A DNA stretch of 64,000 nt from Nitrosospira sp. Nsp11 (GTDB lineage Bacteria; Pseudomonadota; Gammaproteobacteria; Burkholderiales; Nitrosomonadaceae): positions 558,001 to 622,000 of the forward strand of contig NZ_FRBV01000001.1 of assembly GCF_900142705.1 (NCBI RefSeq), read 5' to 3'. The notes beneath the pieces are model-generated. The model was not told where the DNA came from. It ran no database searches and worked only from the letters and a program-made list of their open reading frames with translations. This document shows positions 11,399 through 20,034 of the stretch, piece after piece. Position 1 is the stretch's first letter, and each line of letters starts with the position of its first letter. Position numbers and translations under genes: made by a program.

Positions 11399-13084
11399 AT
11401 GGCCGCTGAAAAAATTACCGAAAAGATCAGTCCGCTGGCAGGGAAACCTGCCCAGACGGCAATGCTGGTAGACGTGCCCAAGCTTGTTACTGCTTATTAC
11501 GCACTGATTCCCGATTGGACGGTGCCGGTACAAAGGGTCGCATTCGGCACCTCGGGACATCGCGGGTCCTCACTGGACGCAAGCTTCAATGAATGGCACA
11601 TCCTGTCTATGACCCAGGCGATCTGCCTCTATCGCCAACGGCAACACATCGATGGTCCACTATTCCTTGGAATTGACACGCACGCGCTTTCAGAGCCGGC
11701 ATATACCAGCGCACTTGAAGTGCTGGCCGCGAATGGCGTTGAAGTCATGCTGGCAAAAAATGGCGAATATACGCCTACCCCCGCTGTTTCCCACGCCATA
11801 TTGACGTATAACCGGGGACGGACGGACGGATTTGCCGATGGCATCGTCATTACGCCTTCTCACAATCCGCCGGAGAGTGGCGGCTTTAAGTACAACCCGC
11901 CACACGGTGGCCCGGCGGGCGTTGAAATCACTGGCTGGATCGAAATCAAATCCAATGAGTTCCTGGAAAAGAATCTGGCAGAAGTGAAAAGAATGCGTTT
12001 TCAAAACGCGTTGCGCGCCTCTACAACACATCGGCATGACTTTCTCAACACTTATGTGAATGATCTTCATAATGTAATCGATGTAGACGCCATACGCAGC
12101 ACGAATATCAGCATGGGAGTCGATCCGCTTGGCGGCGCGGGGGTCCACTACTGGAGCGCGATTGCTGACCACTACCGGCTCAATCTCGCGGTGGTGAACA
12201 ATGTTGTCGACCCAACCTTCCGCTTCATGACAGTCGATTGGGACGGCAAAATTCGCATGGACCCGTCGTCGCGCTACGCCATGCAAGGCTTGATCAATTT
12301 GAAGGATCGCTACGACATTGCCTTCGCTTGTGATACCGACCATGATCGGCATGGTATCGTAACCCGAAGCGCAGGCCTGCTGCCAGCGGACCATTATCTT
12401 TCGGTGGCTGTTTATTATTTGCTCCAGTATCGCCCAGAATGGGGTAGTGGCATTGCGATAGGCAAAACAGTGGTAAGCAGCCAGATAATCGATAGGGTGA
12501 CCGCGAAACTGGGCCGGAAGCTTTACGAAGTGCCGGTCGGTTTCAAATGGTTCGCAAATGGGCTGTGCGACGGCTCGCTCGGTTTTTGCGGTGAGGAAAG
12601 CGCGGGAGCATCTTTCCTCCGCCGGGACGGCACGGTCTGGACGACGGACAAGGATGGGATCATCCCCGCGCTACTATCGGCCGAGATCACCTCGCGCATG
12701 GGTCGGGACCCCGGTGAGATATACCGCCAGCTCGAAGGGGAATTTGGCCATTCTGTCATTAAACGCATCGATGCGCCCGCCACCCGGGAGCAAAAAGGGC
12801 TGCTGGCTAAACTTTCTCCACAGCAGGTCCACTCCTCGGACCTGGCCGGTGAAAAGATAAAGAATATTCTCACCCAAGCGCCAGGGAATCATGCACCTAT
12901 CGGCGGGATCAAGGTTATCGCTGAAAACGGATGGTTCGCAGCGCGCCCGTCCGGTACCGAAGATATCTTTAAAATTTATGCGGAAAGCTTTCGGGGAACC
13001 GATCACCTGCATCATATCGTGGAGGAAGCGCAGGCAATTGTCGGTGACGCGCTTGCCGCAGCGTCCGATTGCAGACCTGCCTGA
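11399..13084 (+). CDS. pgm: phosphoglucomutase (alpha-D-glucose phosphate-specific)
   Basis: Pgm interconverts glucose-1-phosphate and glucose-6-phosphate, linking glycolysis to glycogen and nucleotide-sugar synthesis. The ATG at 11399 follows GAGAGGC; a GTG at 11384 is in frame but less likely. The 561-residue protein matches the E. coli type: FGTSGHRGS near the N-terminus, the phosphoserine loop TPSHNPPESGG, the magnesium loop DTDHDRHG (DPDYDRHG in E. coli), the sugar-binding GEESAGASFLR and the C-terminal phosphate loop ARPSGTED. It follows tkt by 74 bases. Confidence 0.96.
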   Translation: MAAEKITEKISPLAGKPAQTAMLVDVPKLVTAYYALIPDWTVPVQRVAFGTSGHRGSSLDASFNEWHILSMTQAICLYRQRQHIDGPLFLGIDTHALSEPAYTSALEVLAANGVEVMLAKNGEYTPTPAVSHAILTYNRGRTDGFADGIVITPSHNPPESGGFKYNPPHGGPAGVEITGWIEIKSNEFLEKNLAEVKRMRFQNALRASTTHRHDFLNTYVNDLHNVIDVDAIRSTNISMGVDPLGGAGVHYWSAIADHYRLNLAVVNNVVDPTFRFMTVDWDGKIRMDPSSRYAMQGLINLKDRYDIAFACDTDHDRHGIVTRSAGLLPADHYLSVAVYYLLQYRPEWGSGIAIGKTVVSSQIIDRVTAKLGRKLYEVPVGFKWFANGLCDGSLGFCGEESAGASFLRRDGTVWTTDKDGIIPALLSAEITSRMGRDPGEIYRQLEGEFGHSVIKRIDAPATREQKGLLAKLSPQQVHSSDLAGEKIKNILTQAPGNHAPIGGIKVIAENGWFAARPSGTEDIFKIYAESFRGTDHLHHIVEEAQAIVGDALAAASDCRPA

Positions 13085-13288
13085 GATTATTGATGAATGC
13101 CAGGTTCTACGGCGCCGCAGCGTCCGGATACGGCCGAAAGGAACTGAGTAGAAGATACTTATCGGTTTGGCAGGCGTACATTCAAGCAAGGGAGCGACCT
13201 GAAATGTTTGGCTGAAGCGCTGAATTCGAAAAAGCGATTATTCGCCTGCTCATCAGCATTGTAATACCCAATCGTGGGCGGCAACGAT

Positions 13289-14206
13289 ATGGCTACCAGT
13301 TCGCCAAAAACGAAACTCGTCATTTATGTGGCCATTGCTGGCAATCTTACGATTGCCCTCATGAAATTCCTGGCAGCTGCACATACCGGCAGTTCGGCCA
13401 TGCTGTCTGAAGGCATTCATTCCATGGTCGACACAGGCAATCAACTATTGCTGCTCCTCGGCGTCAATCGCAGCCAACAGCCTGCGGATTCGGGGCATCC
13501 TTACGGATATGGCAAGGAGCTTTACTTCTGGAGTCTGATTGTCGCCATGGTGCTCTTCGGAGTCGGTGGGGGGATGGCAATTTATGAAGGGACTATTCAT
13601 ATCGCGCATCCAAAGCCTCTTGAAGAGCCATTTTGGGCATACGCGATACTCGGTATCTCCGTATTACTGGAAGGAATCTCGTGGTCTTTTGCATTACGTG
13701 CGCTTCTGGCGGAAAAAGGGAAACATACTTTATGGCAGACCTTGCGTCGCAGCTACGACCCTTCCGTGCTGACAGTATTGCTCGAGGATACAGCTGCGCT
13801 GATCGGCCTGACAGTCGCCTTTGTCGGCGTATATCTCGCCCATCGTTTCGGCAATCCCTATTTTGACGGCGCGGCATCGATACTGATTGGTATAACCTTG
13901 TGCATCGTATCCGCGATACTGATCCGCGAGAGCAAAGGACTCCTGGTAGGCGAAGCAGCAACACCGGAGGTTGTGGCAAGTGTAACCACATTGGCCCTCC
14001 GCGATCCTGCGGTAATAGCAGTGAACCAGGTTCTAACTCTGGTGTTCGGCCCGGAGGAAGTATTGTTGAATATTAAAGCCCAATTTGTTCCTTCGTTGTC
14101 AGTGAATGAACTGGCGGAGATTGTTTCCCGGCTGGAATTGGCAATCCAGCGTTACCACCCGAGCATCAAGAGAATATTCATCGAGGTGGCACCGACGACT
14201 CAATGA
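13289..14206 (+). CDS. cation diffusion facilitator family transporter
   Basis: Members export divalent cations such as zinc, cobalt, iron or manganese in exchange for protons. The start used is the ATG at 13289, five codons into a longer frame. About six membrane helices are visible between residues 10 and 210, with the metal-site histidine and aspartate in helix II (MLSEGIHSMVDTGNQ) and a second motif in helix V (LLEDTAALIGL), and a short cytosolic C-terminal domain of about 85 residues. The HSMVD motif resembles the SLC30A9/ZNT9-like subgroup, which does not define the metal. It is placed between pgm and gnd, unlike its metabolic neighbours. Confidence 0.9.
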   Translation: MATSSPKTKLVIYVAIAGNLTIALMKFLAAAHTGSSAMLSEGIHSMVDTGNQLLLLLGVNRSQQPADSGHPYGYGKELYFWSLIVAMVLFGVGGGMAIYEGTIHIAHPKPLEEPFWAYAILGISVLLEGISWSFALRALLAEKGKHTLWQTLRRSYDPSVLTVLLEDTAALIGLTVAFVGVYLAHRFGNPYFDGAASILIGITLCIVSAILIRESKGLLVGEAATPEVVASVTTLALRDPAVIAVNQVLTLVFGPEEVLLNIKAQFVPSLSVNELAEIVSRLELAIQRYHPSIKRIFIEVAPTTQ

Positions 14207-14298
14207 CAATTGAGGGGGGCGCAGGCGGAAGATATGCCGTACGTTCGAACCAGCTTAGCGTGCACGAAATTCGATTCTTAACTGCAAGGAGGATCAAG

Positions 14299-15318
14299 AT
14301 GCAAATCGGGATGATCGGACTAGGACGTATGGGTATCAACATGGCGGCTCGCCTGATACAAGCTGGAAGTGAATGCGTGGTTTACGACCCCCGCACCGAA
14401 GCTGTCCAGGAACTGGAGCAAAAAGGCGCCGTCGGAGCAGACTCACTGGAAGATTTGATCACTCGTCTGGCCAAGCCGCGCGTAGTGTGGTTGATGGTAC
14501 CCGCGGCCGCGGTTGATGCAATTCTTTCAGAACTGGTACCTATTGTGGAGGAGAATGACATTATCATCGACGGCGGTAATTCCTATTACCACGACGATAT
14601 CAGGCGTGGCGCCGAACTACAGTCCAAGGGGATTCATTACGTCGATGTGGGAACAAGCGGAGGCGTTGCCGGCCGTGAGCGCGGATACTGCCTGATGATT
14701 GGCGGGGAAAACCGGATTGTCGAGCACCTCGATCCGATCTTTGCCGCACTGGCGCCCGGAATCGCGGCAGCGCCACGTACCTTCGGCCGCAACAGAACCG
14801 GCAGTACTGCGGAGGAAGGCTACCTTCATTGTGGACCATACGGCGCGGGGCATTTCGTCAAAATGGTCCATAACGGAATTGAATATGGCCTCATGGCAGC
14901 TTATGCCGAGGGTTTGAATATTCTGCACAGCGCCAACGCCGGCAAAGCAGCACGCGACACGGATGCCGAAACGGCACCGATGCGCAATCCCGAATTCTAC
15001 CAGTATGAACTGGATCTTCCGGAAATCGCGGAAGTCTGGCGTAGAGGCAGCGTTGTGGCGTCGTGGCTACTTGATCTGACAGCGGAGGCTTTGATTGAGG
15101 ATGCAGATCTCACCAAATTTTCGGGACGCGTGTCGGATTCGGGCGAGGGACGCTGGACAACCCTGGCGGCCGTTGACGAGGGCGTGCCGGTACCGGTAAT
15201 CAGCGCCGCGCTTTTCAGCCGTTTTGAGTCCCGGGGTAATGCCGATTACGCCGATCGGCTGCTCTCCGCAATGAGAAAGCGGTTTGGCGGACATGATGAG
15301 AAAAAAGGAACCAGCTGA
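14299..15318 (+). CDS. gnd: 6-phosphogluconate dehydrogenase, decarboxylating (short YqeC/GndA-type)
   Basis: Gnd oxidatively decarboxylates 6-phosphogluconate to ribulose-5-phosphate. The ATG at 14299 has a strong AAGGAGG site just upstream, which sets the start inside a longer open frame. The 339-residue product is the short bacterial form, not the 470-residue E. coli form. It shows the NAD(P) site [14 protein letters not shown], substrate motif [25 protein letters not shown], and the catalytic Lys in [16 protein letters not shown]. The next gene, zwf, starts one base after its stop, so the two are probably co-translated. Confidence 0.94.
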   Translation: MQIGMIGLGRMGINMAARLIQAGSECVVYDPRTEAVQELEQKGAVGADSLEDLITRLAKPRVVWLMVPAAAVDAILSELVPIVEENDIIIDGGNSYYHDDIRRGAELQSKGIHYVDVGTSGGVAGRERGYCLMIGGENRIVEHLDPIFAALAPGIAAAPRTFGRNRTGSTAEEGYLHCGPYGAGHFVKMVHNGIEYGLMAAYAEGLNILHSANAGKAARDTDAETAPMRNPEFYQYELDLPEIAEVWRRGSVVASWLLDLTAEALIEDADLTKFSGRVSDSGEGRWTTLAAVDEGVPVPVISAALFSRFESRGNADYADRLLSAMRKRFGGHDEKKGTS

Positions 15319-15319
15319 G

Positions 15320-16738
15320 ATGGCCGGGGGAAATAAGGCAAACGACGGAGAGACTGCATCCGATGCGCTCGTGCTGTTCGGCGTGACGGGCGACCTTGCT
15401 TATAAGAAGATCTTTCCGGCGCTTTATGCAATGGTGAAACAAGGCTCTCTGAATGTACCCGTAATCGGCGTGGCCTCGTCGTCATGGGATATCGCCCAGC
15501 TTCGCGACAGGGTAACGGATGCTGTAAAACGCTCCGGAAAAATCGATGACCAGCCAGCGCTTGACCGTCTTCTTTCGTTGTTCCGATACGTTTCCGGCGA
15601 TTACAATAATCCGGAAACTTTCAAAGTACTCAAGCAGGCGCTGGGAAATGCACGGCGACCAACACATTACCTCGCCATACCCCCTGCTCTTTTCGCTACT
15701 GTTATAAAAAACCTGGATGCCGCCGGCCTGGCCGATGGTGCCAGAGTCATTGTCGAGAAGCCGTTTGGACGCGACCTAGCCTCTGCGCGCAAGCTCAACC
15801 GCACCGCGCGCGAGGCATTTCCGGAAAATTCCATTTTCCGTATCGACCATTTTCTGGGGAAGGAGGCGATAATGAACATCCTCTACTTCCGCTTCGCCAA
15901 CTCATTCCTGGAACCAATCTGGAACCGGAACTATGTAGCCGGCGTCCAGATAACGCTGGCCGAGGATTTTGGCGTAGAGGGGCGCGGAGGATTTTACGAA
16001 TCCGCGGGTTGCCTGCGCGACGTAGTTCAAAACCATATTTTTCAGATCGTTGCGCTGCTTGCCATGGAACCTCCAACCTACAGGGGCTTCGGTGCGGTAC
16101 AGGGCGAAAAAGCTAACGTGTTCCGCGCAATGCGGCCGTTAAGCCCGGATGATCTGGTGCGAGGTCAATATGCCGGTTATCGTGAGGAACCAGACGTAGC
16201 AAAGAATTCCGACGTCGAAACATTTTGCGCCTTGCGTCTATTTATCGACTCCTGGCGCTGGGGCGGGGTGCCGTGGTATTTGCGCTCGGGCAAATTTCTC
16301 GCCGAAACAGTCACGGAAGTTCTTGTCCAGCTAAAACCCCCGCCGCAAAAGCTTTTCGCCGACTCGGTACCTGACCTTCAAACTTGCGGCGCCAACTACT
16401 TGCGCTTCCGGCTTTCCCCTATTTCCACCATCGCTATCGCCGCACGCGTTAAACGTACGGGAAAAGAGTTTATTGGCGACGAGCGAGAGCTCTGCCTGGT
16501 CGAAGAACATTTCGGACAGGAATTGCCTTACGAACGGCTGTTGCATGACGCGATGATAGGCGACGGAGCGTTGTTTACGCGGGAGGATACAGTAGAGGCC
16601 GCTTGGGCAACGCTCGATAATGTCCTGAAGACGCACCATCCGGTCCTTCCGTACGCACGCGGGAGCTGGGGACCCGAAGCCGCGGATACATTGATAGCAC
16701 CCGATAATTGCTGGCACAATCCAAAGTCGGGAATCTGA
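15320..16738 (+). CDS. zwf: glucose-6-phosphate 1-dehydrogenase
   Basis: Zwf catalyses the first step of the oxidative pentose phosphate pathway, making NADPH. The start is taken as the ATG at 15320, directly after the gnd stop (GGAACC upstream), though two ATGs at 15293 and 15296 inside gnd are in frame. The 472-residue protein has [18 protein letters not shown] for coenzyme, [10 protein letters not shown], and the active-site RIDHFLGKE with its catalytic His. It is slightly shorter than the usual 490. Order gnd-zwf rather than zwf-gnd is noteworthy but not rare. Confidence 0.95.
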   Translation: MAGGNKANDGETASDALVLFGVTGDLAYKKIFPALYAMVKQGSLNVPVIGVASSSWDIAQLRDRVTDAVKRSGKIDDQPALDRLLSLFRYVSGDYNNPETFKVLKQALGNARRPTHYLAIPPALFATVIKNLDAAGLADGARVIVEKPFGRDLASARKLNRTAREAFPENSIFRIDHFLGKEAIMNILYFRFANSFLEPIWNRNYVAGVQITLAEDFGVEGRGGFYESAGCLRDVVQNHIFQIVALLAMEPPTYRGFGAVQGEKANVFRAMRPLSPDDLVRGQYAGYREEPDVAKNSDVETFCALRLFIDSWRWGGVPWYLRSGKFLAETVTEVLVQLKPPPQKLFADSVPDLQTCGANYLRFRLSPISTIAIAARVKRTGKEFIGDERELCLVEEHFGQELPYERLLHDAMIGDGALFTREDTVEAAWATLDNVLKTHHPVLPYARGSWGPEAADTLIAPDNCWHNPKSGI

Positions 16739-16919
16739 TATGAAAAAAGCAACCAAGCCCTTCTGCAGTGACAAGCGGCTTAATACCTAAGCAAGTAGGG
16801 TTAACACATTCTTAACATTTAGGCGATTGTTTTTTCACACCGGGCATGTTATTTTTAAATCGCATAACGTCATACCCATGCCCTTCATTTCGAGCATCAC
16901 ACTTTTGAGGATACCTACT

Positions 16920-17759
16920 ATGATCACACCATCGACTCGGTTACTACCGCTGGCATCGATTGTTTCCGCCCTTTTCCTGTCCGGCATGCCTGCTGCGCAG
17001 GCGGCTCCCCAGCAAAGTCCTATTGATATCACTGCCCAGAATACAAAGTTCCAGCAGCTATCACCGATGCTATTTGACTTGAGCTCTGACACCACGCTAA
17101 GCGTTATCAATAATGGTTCGCCTGGTGTGTTCAAAACCGCTGCCAGAGCTAATGTCGACGCTGGTGCCGGATCGGTAACCGTTGATGGAGATACCTATCA
17201 ATTGGCCCAGTTTCACTTCCATACCCCCGCGGAGCATCTGGAGAATGGCAAGGTGTTTCCGATGGAAATGCATATGGTATTTGAAGACCCAAGCAAGAAC
17301 ATTCTTGTCGTCGGGAGGTGGGTCGAGGAAGGCGCGTCCAATGCCGCGCTTGAGCCCATTTTCTCCGATTTGCCCAAGACCACAACGCAGACACATGTTT
17401 TCAACCACTTCGATTTGAACGCCCTCCTTCCGTCCAACCTGGAATCTTTCCGCTATGATGGCTCATTAACGACACCTGATTTCAACGAGGGTGTAAAATG
17501 GATCGATCTGGCTCAGCCGATGCAAATGTCCGCGGCTGAAATCAATGCGTATAGTTCGCTCTTCCCGAATGGCGATGCGCGGGAGATTCAGGACCTTAAC
17601 GGGCGAATCGTGCTTACGGATGTACCGGGCTTCGCTTCAGCGGTTCCCGAGCCGGAAACCTATGCAATGTTGCTAGCCGGACTGGGCTTGATAGGTTTTG
17701 CCGCACGCCGCAAAAATGGGCGCTTGGGCAAGCCGGGGCTTGTCGGGTCTATAGCGTGA
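16920..17759 (+). CDS. secreted alpha-carbonic anhydrase with PEP-CTERM tail
   Basis: The enzyme hydrates carbon dioxide to bicarbonate. The ATG at 16920 follows GAGG and gives a signal peptide cut after AAQA (residue 28). The alpha-CA fold is recognised by QSPIDI, the zinc ligands His99 and His101 in FHFHTPAEH, His118 in EMHMVF, and GSLTTPDFNEGVKWIDL. The usual TTPPCSEGV is changed to TTPDFNEGV, losing the common Cys. The C-terminus carries VPEPETYAM (242-250), a hydrophobic stretch and AARRK (261-265): a PEP-CTERM exosortase sorting signal. I infer export, then exosortase processing and attachment to the cell surface or matrix. Exosortase itself is not in the window. Confidence 0.93.
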   Translation: MITPSTRLLPLASIVSALFLSGMPAAQAAPQQSPIDITAQNTKFQQLSPMLFDLSSDTTLSVINNGSPGVFKTAARANVDAGAGSVTVDGDTYQLAQFHFHTPAEHLENGKVFPMEMHMVFEDPSKNILVVGRWVEEGASNAALEPIFSDLPKTTTQTHVFNHFDLNALLPSNLESFRYDGSLTTPDFNEGVKWIDLAQPMQMSAAEINAYSSLFPNGDAREIQDLNGRIVLTDVPGFASAVPEPETYAMLLAGLGLIGFAARRKNGRLGKPGLVGSIA

Positions 17760-18149
17760 GCGCCAGAGTCAGTTAAATACTATATGCATCCGCCATCGCG
17801 AGATGGTGGATAGCCAGCCTTCTTCCAATCCAATTTCTTGCCGACAATCTGATTTTCGCACTAGCCCGGGACGAACGGCTCTGTTCGTCACTCAATCCCG
17901 CTCGTCTTCTTTTCCTGTTTATCTTTGAATCTTTCGCCCATACGAGGAAGCAGGAACGCATCAACCACTAATGATGGAACCCGCATGCTCCTCTTTTGTC
18001 CAAACCCCCGCATTCACCAGTTGTTCATTGTGGCGTAATGGAGCAAAATTTATGAACATGAAGCTGCCAGTTGGTCTACTTTGCGTTAACATTTGAGAAA
18101 TGGGTGTAATTTCATTGTTGTCTTCTCCCGACCTGAATAAAAGGAGCAT
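17760..18149. other. intergenic region without a recognisable gene
   Basis: Nothing coding is convincing in these 390 bases. One small perfect hairpin, GACGAAC (17870-17876) with GTTCGTC (17883-17889), lies in the middle. An AAGGAG site directly before 18150 belongs to the next gene. Confidence 0.5.
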
Positions 18150-18575
18150 ATGAAACATACTTTCATTCTGAAAAATTCAATCCAGTCTTTAATATTTGCC
18201 GGGACCCTTATTTTCGGCGCAGTCGGAGTATCCCATGCACAGCCTGGTATGGCCGCACAAGGTGGAGCCCATTTGCTCGCGCAGGCTGGTTCAGGCGCCG
18301 AGCAGCAGGCTTCCGGCTGGAAAGACCCTGTAACAGGCCGGTCTGCTGCTCCCGAGGATAACACCGGTGCGCTTACCCAGGCTGCGCCGAGCCAAACGGA
18401 TCCCTCGTCAGGCTGGTCATCAGGTGGGCAGACATCGGGCTCATGCAAGCACGCCACTCCTGAGCAGGAAAGTTTTCTCTGTAAGGTTGTACGGATCCTG
18501 TATCGAGCTGAGACGCCACGCGGGCCGAACCGTGACATGGACGAAAACGTCTCGGCTGGCGGTGCTGGAGGTTGA
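18150..18575 (+). CDS. small secreted protein of unknown function, copy 1
   Basis: I do not recognise this 141-residue protein. It starts after AAAGGAGCAT and has a signal peptide ending near GVSHA (residue 30). The mature part is rich in Gly, Ser, Ala and Gln. The last 34 residues are different in character: SFLCKVVRILY, then TPRGPN, then a tail ending SAGGAGG. The following gene has the same tail and a related upstream region, so the two are a duplicated pair. Two Cys (near residues 99 and 111) may form a disulfide in this copy; they are not both kept in the other. The role is unknown; secretion is inferred. Confidence 0.72.
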   Translation: MKHTFILKNSIQSLIFAGTLIFGAVGVSHAQPGMAAQGGAHLLAQAGSGAEQQASGWKDPVTGRSAAPEDNTGALTQAAPSQTDPSSGWSSGGQTSGSCKHATPEQESFLCKVVRILYRAETPRGPNRDMDENVSAGGAGG

Positions 18576-18627
18576 TTTTGCAGTCAGGGATATAATCAGA
18601 CACGTCGGCGAATAAAGGAGAGCAGAC

Positions 18628-19011
18628 ATTAAACATACTTTTTGTGCTGAAAAAAACGCGGTGGTTCGCTTTATATTGTTTGTTGCTATCATGATTTTCC
18701 TTCCAATAGGCCCACTCCAGGCGCAGGCCGGCGGAGAGCCTCCCACCTCCCAAGACGAGAAAGGCAAGGTCATCTTTCAAGATATTCCCCCGTCGGGAAG
18801 CGGAAACTCGACATCCGCGAAGAACGCGCCTGATCAGGCAAGCGCAACAAGCAAGATATGTGAAGAACAGGCAGCCGCAAGTTGGGCTGCGCCTCCGAAG
18901 GAGAGCCTGTTAAGAAAAATTCTAAGGGTTCTCTACGGACCTAATACGCCCCCTGGACCCAATACCGAGGTGGATACGAATATTTCAGCCGGAGGAGCGG
19001 CGGGAGGGTAA
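18628..19011 (+). CDS. small secreted protein of unknown function, copy 2 (possible ATT start)
   Basis: A paralogue of the preceding gene. Its C-terminus, SLLRKILRVLYGPNTPPGPN then DTNISAGGAAGG, matches the neighbour closely. The upstream DNA also aligns, but where copy 1 has ATG-AAA-CAT-ACT-TTT-type codons, this copy has ATT-AAA-CAT-ACT-TTT at 18628, preceded at good distance by AAAGGAG. ATT is a very rare start codon; otherwise translation must begin at GTG 18661, giving 116 residues with hydrophobic segment RFILFVAIMIFLPIGPLQA as signal. I give the outer limit. The alternative is that the gene is poorly expressed or decaying. Confidence 0.62.
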   Translation: MKHTFCAEKNAVVRFILFVAIMIFLPIGPLQAQAGGEPPTSQDEKGKVIFQDIPPSGSGNSTSAKNAPDQASATSKICEEQAAASWAAPPKESLLRKILRVLYGPNTPPGPNTEVDTNISAGGAAGG

Positions 19012-19053
19012 TTTCCGGGTAAGTTTACAACTTGAAAAAAACGAGCGGGATTG

Positions 19054-19079
19054 GCCTGCTTGACGTAGGGCAAGCAGGC
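19054..19079 (+). terminator. hairpin after the small secreted protein pair
   Basis: GCCTGCTTG (19054-19062) and CAAGCAGGC (19071-19079) form a perfect nine-base stem with an eight-base loop, 43 bases after the second gene's stop. No T-run follows, so termination would be imperfect. Confidence 0.45.
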
Positions 19080-19276
19080 ATTACGAGGACGAGCGCCCGC
19101 GAAGACTTCGGTTAAATATTGCTATTAAAGTCATGCGACGATTCGTTGGGGGAATTCTCGGCACCGCGTCCCGTCTTGTCGCGTATTCAATGCTCGAGCT
19201 ACCGAGCAAAGCTGGCTGACAGCAAAAGAGCAAAATGCCACTCCCTGTCGCGGCAGCGGAACAGATTTCCATTATT

Positions 19277-19677
19277 TTATTTCTTCAGCGTCGTGACCTC
19301 GTCGACCTTATTGTCCTGATCGTATGAAACCTCGTATGCCATCTCTTCGCCGCTGAAGATTGCTTCCGTGGGCGTTGCGACAACCTCCCACAGCCCGAAT
19401 GTGGCTACATCAGCAGCGCCATGAACTAGCGCCTGTCAGCTTTTGCTCCCGTGCTGTAACCTTGAATGAACTTGAAAATTTCGTATTTCCTTCCACTTCG
19501 CGTTTCTGACACGGCCGGCGCGCCAAACTCACCAAGAAGCACGCTTCCAGGGGTTCCTACCCTGAACAAATCCACATTCTTCTTGCCTGGCTGATCAATC
19601 GCCATGAACACGGAACAACCTGAGCTAAAAAACAGTATTGCCGTAAAAAGAAATCTTGCCTGATGATTGCATATCAT
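19277..19677 (-). pseudogene. lipoprotein gene broken by a single-base frameshift
   Basis: Reading the minus strand from the ATG at 19677 gives a lipoprotein signal with lipobox FFSSGC (Cys21), then DQPGKKNVDLFRVGTPGS, LLGEFGAP and KYEIFKFIQGYSTGAKADR before a stop near 19426. In the next frame the sequence continues sensibly: ALVHGAADVATFGLWEVV, ATPTEAIFSGEEMAYEVSY and a stop at 19277. Restoring one base near 19428-19434 joins them into a 133-residue protein. I do not know its function; only the outer-membrane lipoprotein type is clear. It could be a real null allele or a sequencing error. Confidence 0.75.
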
Positions 19678-19812
19678 GGTTTCAAATTCTCATGGCCGAT
19701 CCGCGTTCTGCATTCGCCGATGACGACGATCGTATCAGGTAGATCTATCCGTGACGCGCTATACCCACCGCAACATGATAACCCCTTATGCATAGTGGTT
19801 TTGCATAACGCC

Positions 19813-19841
19813 TTGACTAACTCGTCACTTCTATTTAATAT
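19813..19841 (+). promoter_or_regulatory. strong sigma-70-type promoter candidate upstream of the porin
   Basis: TTGACT (19813-19818) and TAATAT (19836-19841) are spaced by exactly 17 bases, close to consensus. Transcription from here would give the porin gene at 20035 a leader of roughly 185 bases, long enough to hold a regulatory structure. Confidence 0.6.
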
Positions 19842-20034
19842 TCCTCACGCTTTTTTCACATTCCCGTAACGTTTTTTTCATGGGCACAGTGTTACTTTTC
19901 AACTCAGGCATAAATCCTAACAACAGCATCAACTGAGCGATTCCCATCTGACGGAGATAGTTTTACAAATAAAACATGGACATTTTTTGAATCTTCAAGT
20001 CTTTGCCGTTCAACTTTGATATCGGGAGTAACTG

